Assembly (NCBI RefSeq): GCF_018860965.1
Contig: NZ_JAHKQF010000004.1
Coordinates: 1 to 64,000 of the forward strand
Reading direction: 5' to 3'
Length of the DNA stretch: 64,000 nt
Source: Alteromonas sp. C1M14
GTDB taxonomy: Bacteria > Pseudomonadota > Gammaproteobacteria > Enterobacterales > Alteromonadaceae
Shown here piece after piece: positions 57,605-64,000 of the stretch. Each line of letters opens with the position of its first letter. Positions within the stretch are counted from its first letter, which is position 1. Position numbers and translations under genes: made by a program. The notes beneath the pieces are model-generated. The model did no database searches. It saw only the letters and a list, made by a program, of their open reading frames with translations, and was not told the origin of the DNA.

Positions 57605-58258
57605 TTAATCTGTTTCTTGGGGTAAACTGAGTGAGGCTTCAAGGTGCGCTAAACGGGCCGCAAATCGTTCTGTATCGTCGCGTAAATCAGAGACTTCATC
57701 GGCAAAATGGGCCACTGCCAACGAAGGAACGCCAATGTTTTTTTCTTCCGTTAATGCATTGCTTAAACCGGCTTTGAAATTATCAGCAAAGGAATCTAAA
57801 CCCCGTTTAATCGCACCCGCGGTACTAAACAATTGGTTAGCGGCAATATCTCCGGTGTATCGAGAAAGCAGTTCTTCGAAATCGATGTCTAGCCCTTGGA
57901 ATAGCTGACTAACCTGTTGGGCGATGGCAAGTTCCCCTTCCACAGAGAGCTTTCCTTCCTGAATCAATGCAGTTAAACGGCTACTTTGCTGTAGTTGTGG
58001 CAAGGTATCTAACGCCACCTGCACACAACAACTTTGGCTATCGAGGTGTTTTACGATTTCGTCGTAGTCTTGATGCTCAGCCACCATATCAATGCGATCT
58101 GAAAACACCAATGAAAATGCCAACGGTGTATTGGCGATAAACACGTACAAACGTTTATTGGCAAGGGGACGCAAACGCTGGGCACTGTCTGCGTCCAGCG
58201 CAACCAATCGATTTATCACCGTTTCTGACAGTGCGGTTAGCAAAGCCGTTGCTGGCAT
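57605..58258 (-). CDS. ubiJ: Ubiquinone biosynthesis accessory factor UbiJ
   Basis: UbiJ binds ubiquinone intermediates and helps organise the soluble Ubi complex. The 217-residue product has an SCP2-like lipid-binding domain at about 15-110 ([18 protein letters not shown] near 33-50, [17 protein letters not shown] near 103-119) and a C-terminal coiled-coil-like helix. It overlaps the ubiE stop by one base (TAATG), and ubiB follows, the standard ubiE-ubiJ-ubiB order. Confidence 0.93.
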   Translation of the reverse strand: MPATALLTALSETVINRLVALDADSAQRLRPLANKRLYVFIANTPLAFSLVFSDRIDMVAEHQDYDEIVKHLDSQSCCVQVALDTLPQLQQSSRLTALIQEGKLSVEGELAIAQQVSQLFQGLDIDFEELLSRYTGDIAANQLFSTAGAIKRGLDSFADNFKAGLSNALTEEKNIGVPSLAVAHFADEVSDLRDDTERFAARLAHLEASLSLPQETD

Positions 58259-59052
58259 TAGAATTTGTACCCTCGATGTAAAGCCACTATACCGCCAGTA
58301 AGATTTTGATAGTCACATTGCTCAAAACCCGCCTGCTCAAACATACTTTTTAATGTTTCTTGGTCCGGGTGCATACGAATACTTTCAGCCAAGTATTGAT
58401 AACTCTCGGCATCATTAGCCACTAATTGCCCCATTTTAGGCAAGATATGAAAAGAATAAATGTCGTATATCTTACTGAGTTGTTCAGAGGTCGGTTTGGA
58501 AAACTCCAACACCAATAAGCGACCGCCTGGTTTTAGCACTCGGAAAATCGAATTAAGGGCATTTTGTTTTTCGGTGACATTGCGCAATCCGAACGCCATC
58601 GTCACCACATCAAACGTATTATCAGGGAAAGGCAAAGCTTCGGCATCGGCTTGCACATATTCGATATTAGAAACCAACCCTTTATCTCGTAGTTTATCTC
58701 GCCCTACTTTCAGCATGGAATGGTTAATATCCGCCAAGGTTACCGAACCTGTGCTGCCCACAAGACGGGAAAACTTTGCGGTCAAATCGCCAGTACCACC
58801 AGCAATATCCAGCACCTTGTGTCCGGCTCGTACACCAGAACAATCTATGGTGTGTCGCTTCCACAAACGGTGAATTCCCATAGACATCAAATCATTCATC
58901 ACATCGTATTTGGCAGCGACAGAATCAAAGACATTTTCCACCAACGATGCTTTTTGGTTTTTATCTACCTGTTTAAAACCAAAATGGGTGGTACTGTCAT
59001 TGTTTTCAGCTGAAGATGTGGGGGTTGAAGACGAAGCCTGGTTATCGCTCAT
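58258..59052 (-). CDS. ubiE: Ubiquinone/menaquinone C-methyltransferase
   Basis: UbiE transfers a methyl group from S-adenosylmethionine to carbon 2 of the demethoxyubiquinol ring (and to demethylmenaquinone). The 264-residue product has the SAM motif [15 protein letters not shown] near 79-93, [20 protein letters not shown] near 135-154 and [15 protein letters not shown] near 176-190. An N-terminal Ser/Thr-rich stretch of about 25 residues precedes the fold. AGGAATG lies before the ATG. It heads the ubi operon. Confidence 0.97.
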   Translation of the reverse strand: MSDNQASSSTPTSSAENNDSTTHFGFKQVDKNQKASLVENVFDSVAAKYDVMNDLMSMGIHRLWKRHTIDCSGVRAGHKVLDIAGGTGDLTAKFSRLVGSTGSVTLADINHSMLKVGRDKLRDKGLVSNIEYVQADAEALPFPDNTFDVVTMAFGLRNVTEKQNALNSIFRVLKPGGRLLVLEFSKPTSEQLSKIYDIYSFHILPKMGQLVANDAESYQYLAESIRMHPDQETLKSMFEQAGFEQCDYQNLTGGIVALHRGYKF

Positions 59053-59157
59053 GACATTCCTGAAGTTCTTATATCTAATGAGAAGAAGTGTAACGAAATC
59101 CGGCGGTGAGCAACAGCGCTTTACCGCCTAATGATTGAAATAAAACTCATTTTTTCA

Positions 59158-59853
59158 TCACATCGGGTGACGATCATTGGCGCCCCAACTGTAAGCAAGA
59201 ATTTGACTGATTTGCTGCAGAGAAAGACCACTTTGTTGTTGCCACTGGGCAAAACACCCATTGGCACTGCGCAATGAGCGCTGGCTACTTAGGGTGCCAT
59301 CAATAATGTCATGTTTACGCAAGTAATCTTCGGTATCGCGAGACAATAAAAAAGTATCTACCCCTAACGCTCTTAACATGTAAGGCCCAGTATTACCGCC
59401 TAACCGAGCACCGTGTTTTTTTAAATAACGCCAAAGTTCGGTAATGTCGTGGCCACCAAACTGGGCGACAAAAGCGCCAAAACTGCCATGTTGCAGGCCC
59501 ACGTCCTGAATCATCAGCGCGTTGTCTCGCACTGTCATCACTTTTTTGTAATTACGGATAATACGTTTATCGCTGGCCTTTTGTTCAAACATTTCATCAG
59601 GCATCAACAAAATTTTCTCTATGTCGAAGCCAAAAAATACCTCTTCAAATTGCGGCCATTTACTTTCTACTACCCGCCAAACGAACCCTGACTGGAATAC
59701 TTTTTTCGTCATCGCTGACAAAAAACGATCATCGGGTATTAAGGCCACCTCATCCTTGGCAAGTGGCTGACTTAATAGCGCCGCAAGGGCTTCTTCTGAG
59801 CCCTTACGTTTTACCGCCCTTTGGTAAATAACAGAAAACTGCTCTGCTGCCAT
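59158..59853 (-). CDS. Divergent Tag-like (DNA-3-methyladenine glycosylase I family) protein
   Basis: The 231-residue product resembles DNA-3-methyladenine glycosylase I in its middle: KVFQSGFVWRVVESKWPQFE near 51-70, FGFDIEKILLMP near 74, then a HhH-type helix run and LGGNTGPYMLRALGVDTFLL near 151-170. The N-terminal Cys and His zinc ligands of Tag and its YHDxEWG motif are absent, and the catalytic-pocket Glu is replaced. It may be a DNA-repair enzyme of another specificity or inactive. The ATG overlaps the prlC stop by one base (TAATG), so both come from one message. Confidence 0.7.
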   Translation of the reverse strand: MAAEQFSVIYQRAVKRKGSEEALAALLSQPLAKDEVALIPDDRFLSAMTKKVFQSGFVWRVVESKWPQFEEVFFGFDIEKILLMPDEMFEQKASDKRIIRNYKKVMTVRDNALMIQDVGLQHGSFGAFVAQFGGHDITELWRYLKKHGARLGGNTGPYMLRALGVDTFLLSRDTEDYLRKHDIIDGTLSSQRSLRSANGCFAQWQQQSGLSLQQISQILAYSWGANDRHPM

Positions 59854-61889
59854 TACACACGGATCCCCGAGTGGCGCAGTAATGCATCCACCTTCGGCTC
59901 GCGGCCTCTAAATGCGACAAACAAGTCCATAGGCGGTTTGCTGCCCCCTTTTTCCAGCACATTCTGTAAGAAGGCTTTACCTGTGTCACGGTTGAAGATG
60001 CCGTCTTCTTCAAACTTGCTAAAGGCATCCGCCGACAGCACTTCCGCCCATTTGTAACTGTAATAGCCTGCGGCATAACCGCCGGCAAAAATGTGACCAA
60101 AACTATGCTGAAAACGGTTAAACGACGGAGGCGTTACCACCGCCACTTTGCTTCTTACATCGTTTAATACCTGTTGCACATCCACTTCACTGCCATTTTG
60201 CTGATGCAGTTTAAAGTCGAACAAACTAAACTCTAATTGCCGCACCATCTGCATCGCCGAGTGGTAATCTCGTGCAGCTAACATTTTATCCAGTAAGTCG
60301 TTAGGCAGTGGCTCGCCGGTTTCATAATGACCAGAAATAAATGTCAGCGCGTCTTCTTCCCAGCACCAGTTTTCTAAAAACTGACTGGGTAATTCCACCG
60401 CATCCCAAGGCACGCCATTAATTCCTGATACACCGGCCACCGACATTTTGGTCAGCATATGGTGCAAACCATGGCCAAATTCATGGAACAAGGTAACCAC
60501 TTCATCATGGGTAAACAACGCCGGTTTATCCCCTACCGGAGCATTAAAGTTGCAGGTTAAGTACGCAACCGGTAACTGGATATCGCCATTTGGTAGTTTG
60601 CGTCGCACTCGGCATTCATCCATCCATGCACCACCCCGTTTTTTAGCGCGGGCATATAAGTCGAGATAGAAACTGCCACGCATGGCATCCGCATCGTCGG
60701 TAATAGTGAAATAACGCACATCATCGTGCCACAGATCCACACCGGGCTGCTCGATGATCTTAAGCCCGTATAGGCGGTGAACCACTTCAAACAAACCATG
60801 TAGCACTTTGTCTTCAGGAAAATAAGGACGCAGCATTTCATCAGAAATGGTGTACTTTTCCTGTTTCAGCTTTTCACTGTAATAAGGTAAGTCCCAAGCA
60901 TTTAGCGCGGATTTGCCAAATCGTTCTTCGGCAAACGCTTTAACTTCTTCTAACTCTTGTTGAGCTTGTGGGCGGGATTTTTCTGCCAAATCTTCTAAAA
61001 AGCCCAGTACCTGGTCGGTAGAGTCAGCCATTTTGGTGGCTAAGGAACGGGCTGAATAACTTTCAAACCCTAGCAGTTTGGCCACTTCTGAACGCAGTGC
61101 TAGGGTTTCTTGGATAATAGCAGTGTTATCCCACTGCTCGGCATTGGGCCCTTGGTCAGAGGCTCGGGTGGAATAGGCTCGGTACAGTTCTTCTCGTAAA
61201 CCGGCGTCGTCGGCATACATCATTACCGGTAGATAAGACGGTATATCGAGAGTAAATACCCAGCCTTGTAAATCTTTTTGATGGGCGGCTTGTGCTGCCG
61301 CCGCGCGGGCAGATTCAGGCAAACCACTTAATTGCGCTTCGTCGGTAACATGTTTGGTGAAGGCCATAGTGGCATCCATTACATTGTTACTAAACGTAGA
61401 GGCGAGTTCGCTTAACCGTGATTGTATTTCAGCAAATCGCTTTTTATCTTTGCCAGACAAAGCGACACCAGACAATGTAAAGTCTCGCAAGGTGTTATCG
61501 ATGAGCTTTTGGCTTTGCTCGTCTAAAGACGCAAATTCTTGGCTTTCTTTTAATGCGGTGTAGGCATTAAACAGACCTTCATGTTGGCCAACCCAAGTAC
61601 CGTATTCCGATAATAGAGGTAAACAGCTATCGTGGGCTTCTCGCAGGGCGTCGCTGCTGACCACAGAATTCATATGTGATACCGGCGACCACATTTTACC
61701 TAGCCGATCATCAGCCTCTTCAATTTTTTCCACCACATTGTGGTAACTATAATCTGCGGATGCGACAACGTCGTCGATAGTCTCCTTGCAATGGGCAATG
61801 GCTTTTTCTATCGCTGGTTTGATATCTTCCGGGTTAATGCCTGAAAAAAGGGGTAACCCGTCAACTTGCTCGATGGCAGGTGCTGTCAT
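59853..61889 (-). CDS. prlC: Oligopeptidase A (M3 metallopeptidase)
   Basis: PrlC is a cytoplasmic zinc endopeptidase that degrades short peptides, including cleaved signal peptides. The 678-residue product has normal length and the zinc motif LFHEFGHGLHHML near 467-479 (HExxH), with the third ligand in ELPSQFLENWCWEEDAL near 499-515 and a C-terminal FGHIFAGGYAAGYYSYKW near 616-633. GCGAGA lies before the ATG. It is the first gene of a pair with the Tag-like protein. Confidence 0.96.
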   Translation of the reverse strand: MTAPAIEQVDGLPLFSGINPEDIKPAIEKAIAHCKETIDDVVASADYSYHNVVEKIEEADDRLGKMWSPVSHMNSVVSSDALREAHDSCLPLLSEYGTWVGQHEGLFNAYTALKESQEFASLDEQSQKLIDNTLRDFTLSGVALSGKDKKRFAEIQSRLSELASTFSNNVMDATMAFTKHVTDEAQLSGLPESARAAAAQAAHQKDLQGWVFTLDIPSYLPVMMYADDAGLREELYRAYSTRASDQGPNAEQWDNTAIIQETLALRSEVAKLLGFESYSARSLATKMADSTDQVLGFLEDLAEKSRPQAQQELEEVKAFAEERFGKSALNAWDLPYYSEKLKQEKYTISDEMLRPYFPEDKVLHGLFEVVHRLYGLKIIEQPGVDLWHDDVRYFTITDDADAMRGSFYLDLYARAKKRGGAWMDECRVRRKLPNGDIQLPVAYLTCNFNAPVGDKPALFTHDEVVTLFHEFGHGLHHMLTKMSVAGVSGINGVPWDAVELPSQFLENWCWEEDALTFISGHYETGEPLPNDLLDKMLAARDYHSAMQMVRQLEFSLFDFKLHQQNGSEVDVQQVLNDVRSKVAVVTPPSFNRFQHSFGHIFAGGYAAGYYSYKWAEVLSADAFSKFEEDGIFNRDTGKAFLQNVLEKGGSKPPMDLFVAFRGREPKVDALLRHSGIRV

Positions 61890-61959
61890 ATTGATCTCGC
61901 TTGCTTATTGAAGTCCTGTAAGTGAATGTAGGGATCACAGGACACAAAAACAAGCGGCA

Positions 61960-63660
61960 TTAGCACATTGTTCGAAAGGGCTGTTGAATAACCAGCTTTT
62001 CAAAATCCTCTCGCGGCACCGCTTTGCTGTAATAAAAGCCCTGAACCTGGTCACAGCCCAATTCACGAAGCACGTTTAATACGGCTTTGGTTTCGACCCC
62101 TTCAGCAACGGATTCAATGTGCAGTCGTTTACAAGTGTCTATTAAGCTACGGATTAATTCCTTGCTGTTAATTTCTGTATCAATATTATCTACCAGCGAC
62201 TTGTCGAGCTTTAATACATCCACCGGTAATCGCGCCAGATAAGACATAGAGGTAAATCCCGCACCAAAATCATCGATAGCAATATTGACCCCCAACAATT
62301 TAAGCTGCCAAAGTAAATTACGTACAAATTCACTGTTTGAAGCCACCGCGGTTTCGGTGACCTCAAGCTCAATACATGCAGGGTTAACTGAATAACGGGC
62401 TATTTCTTCTTTTAATACATGCACAATGTGTAAATTCTGTAACTGTTTTGCAGAAACATTAATGGATATCTTGCGGATGTCCTCACTAAAACGTACCAAT
62501 TCAGATACCGCCCGTACACTTTGTCTGAGCACCCACTCACCGATAGCTTCGATTTGCCCATCAAGCTCAGCAATACGCACAAACTCTGCAGGCGGCACCC
62601 ACCCTAGTTGATGATGCTGCCAACGCAGCAGAATTTCCGCCCCCTTAATCATACCAGTGCGCAGATCTACCTTAGGCTGATAGGCCAATTTAAACTGATT
62701 GTTGTCCAACCCATTTTGCACATCGGCACAAATATGTTGCTGGCGCTTGTAGCGCTCTATGGTCAGGCAATCTAAGTTGGTCACTTGGCGAGCATGCATT
62801 TCTTTAAGAATCGTTAACTCAAGATTTTTAGTCAGGGTGTTTAGATCCACATGGGGGGTTGCGACCAAGGTAAATCCCACGCCAATTTGACCATAGACGG
62901 CCCGGTTATCAATAACATAGGTTTTTTGCAGCGTTTGGCGTAACGACATACACCAGTTTTCCAATTTTTCGCTACCTTTTTGCGGAAACTGAAATGAGAA
63001 CAAGCCAAACTGGTCTTGTCGCAAATGACAGGGCGTGCCTACCATTGCCCGTATTTGTTGCTCAATTTCATCGAGCAATTGCTCCATTATGCTGCCGCCG
63101 TGGCTATAGGAGATATCTTCCATATTAACCAGTTTAACAACCACAAATGCGCCACTTTTGTTCAGTGTCACTACATTTTCAGGCTGCGCTGGCGTGTCTG
63201 ATTCTAACTGCGTAGATAATTGGGTGATACGGTGTCGCCATCCGTTTTCTCGACGTTCTTTAAAATAGCCAAATGCCTGTTCAATTTCTGTTACCAGTTG
63301 GCTGCTGCTCCAGGGCTTAGTGAGGTACTTATTCACCAGTCCGCTGTTTAACAACCCCACCGCCATAGAAAAATCGCTTTCGGCACTTAACATCAAGGTA
63401 ATGGTTTGGGGATAAAACTCATGAATATATTTGAGTAAATCAGCTCCAGTCATGCCTGGCATACGGTGATCAGTAAGCACAACCGCAATGGGGAAATTCG
63501 CTAAAATGTCCATGGCTTCCCGCCCATTTTGCGCAGTATGCACCCGATAACCGGCAGGTCTTACGGCTCGCTTGATAGATTTAAGAACCATGGGTTCATC
63601 ATCCACCACCAGCAAATCCAGATCAGTACTCTGGGTAAAAACGGTGTTTGGAGCAGACAT
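61960..63660 (-). CDS. Response regulator with degenerate GGDEF and EAL domain
   Basis: The 566-residue product has a receiver domain (about 13-135) with VVDDEP, phosphoacceptor Asp in VVLTDHRMPGMTG near 56-68 and Lys of YLTKPW near 114. Residues about 165-300 resemble a GGDEF fold without its signature. Residues about 310-555 are an EAL domain: AEILLRW (EIL in place of EAL), SINVSAKQL, ELEVTET near 440, IDDFGAGFTS near 465, KLDKSLVD near 487 and VAEGVET. Metal-binding residues are mostly kept, so c-di-GMP hydrolysis is likely. GAGGT precedes the ATG. The partner kinase is not adjacent. Confidence 0.9.
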   Translation of the reverse strand: MSAPNTVFTQSTDLDLLVVDDEPMVLKSIKRAVRPAGYRVHTAQNGREAMDILANFPIAVVLTDHRMPGMTGADLLKYIHEFYPQTITLMLSAESDFSMAVGLLNSGLVNKYLTKPWSSSQLVTEIEQAFGYFKERRENGWRHRITQLSTQLESDTPAQPENVVTLNKSGAFVVVKLVNMEDISYSHGGSIMEQLLDEIEQQIRAMVGTPCHLRQDQFGLFSFQFPQKGSEKLENWCMSLRQTLQKTYVIDNRAVYGQIGVGFTLVATPHVDLNTLTKNLELTILKEMHARQVTNLDCLTIERYKRQQHICADVQNGLDNNQFKLAYQPKVDLRTGMIKGAEILLRWQHHQLGWVPPAEFVRIAELDGQIEAIGEWVLRQSVRAVSELVRFSEDIRKISINVSAKQLQNLHIVHVLKEEIARYSVNPACIELEVTETAVASNSEFVRNLLWQLKLLGVNIAIDDFGAGFTSMSYLARLPVDVLKLDKSLVDNIDTEINSKELIRSLIDTCKRLHIESVAEGVETKAVLNVLRELGCDQVQGFYYSKAVPREDFEKLVIQQPFRTMC

Positions 63661-64000
63661 GGGTTACCTCTAATTTTATAGGGTCAAAAAATAGTGGGGC
63701 TAAGCCAAAAACAAACGCCTCAAGCTCTACTATTGTTCAATAGACGACCAACATTAAGTCGCTACAATTATGAAAAGTCATTACTTTATAGCGTCTACCA
63801 AACGAAAATACCTTTATAAATTCGTCTAATCCTTACGCAAAATTCAGTAATAAACCTTTAAAAACAGAAATTTAAGAAAAGTAAAAGCAAGCGAAAAAAT
63901 TTTTAATGCACAGTTTAAGTGCCTTAAATGTCGTATTTGATTCATTTGCCATGATTGTTATCGATGCAATCTGACGTAGTTGTGCTGGAGAAACGAAATT
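63661..64000. other. Gene-free right end
   Basis: No supported gene, RNA or hairpin was found. The last bases contain GGAGAAACGAAATT, which could be the ribosome binding site of a plus-strand gene starting just past the window; this cannot be tested here. Confidence 0.4.

Noticed and set aside
1-64000. CRISPR arrays and tRNA genes
   Set aside because: No regularly spaced direct repeats and no cloverleaf-like segments with CCA-type ends were noticed by eye; a model-based scan was not possible.

Overview
The window looks like a chromosomal segment of a marine gammaproteobacterium, most probably in the Alteromonadales (Alteromonas/Aestuariibacter-like). The support is gammaproteobacterial ribosomal proteins and RpoA, an Escherichia-like S4-binding leader before rpsM, an rnr-rlmB pair with a MotX-type polar-flagellar motor gene upstream, a TIGR02647-type small protein, an ubiE-ubiJ-ubiB operon, PrlC, and moderate-to-low GC. 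The genus is inference; no rRNA gene lies inside the window.

Layout. (1) 1-390: two tandem, stringent-type promoters point left out of the window and look like P1/P2 of an rRNA operon whose 16S gene should start just beyond base 1. (2) 391-1155: an exported helical-repeat protein of unknown function. (3) 1204-6476 (minus): rmlA-rmlC-rmlD-rmlB for dTDP-L-rhamnose, then a terminator and a GT2 glycosyltransferase. (4) 6692-18060 (plus) and 18129-27135 (minus): two convergent, AT-rich operon-like arrays for a decorated surface polysaccharide. They hold a GT2-GT4 fusion, six sulfotransferase-fold proteins (one fused to a GT61 domain), a WcbI protein, a HAD / nucleotidyltransferase-kinase / nucleotidyltransferase cassette, two paralogous Glyco_tranf_2_4 proteins, a DXD glycosyltransferase, an RgpF-HAD fusion and a separate protein resembling the C-terminal half of COG5610. 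With the rml genes this reads as synthesis of a rhamnose-containing, probably sulfated and otherwise substituted glycan.

(5) 27731-36249 (minus): the spc and alpha operons, rplN-rplX-rplE-rpsN-rpsH-rplF-rplR-rpsE-rpmD-rplO-secY-rpmJ then rpsM-rpsK-rpsD-rpoA-rplQ. The S10 operon that usually precedes rplN is absent; a hybrid histidine kinase sits there instead. (6) 36468-44651 (minus): hybrid kinase, DUF4397 lipoprotein, rlmB, rnr, motX and a TIGR02647-type protein. (7) 44916-49709 (plus): ubiD, fre, an exported M28-type peptidase with a substituted metal-ligand position, and an SBP_bac_3-like periplasmic protein, followed by a 49-codon small gene with its own promoter and terminator. (8) 50134-55180: Lrp-type regulator (minus), then tatA-tatB-tatC whose sequences look alphaproteobacterial, a Tat-exported PhoX-like phosphatase, a PEP-CTERM protein, and a SurA-N-like exported protein (minus). 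(9) 55453-63660 (minus): cold-shock protein, ubiE-ubiJ-ubiB, prlC with a divergent Tag-like glycosylase, and a REC-EAL regulator. The last 340 bases hold no gene.

The most unusual parts are the sulfotransferase/glycosyltransferase locus placed directly behind the alpha operon, the activated-substituent cassette inside it, the loss of S10-spc linkage, and the alphaproteobacterial-type Tat operon next to a Tat substrate. All functional statements rest on reading the sequence and family knowledge; no database search was run.
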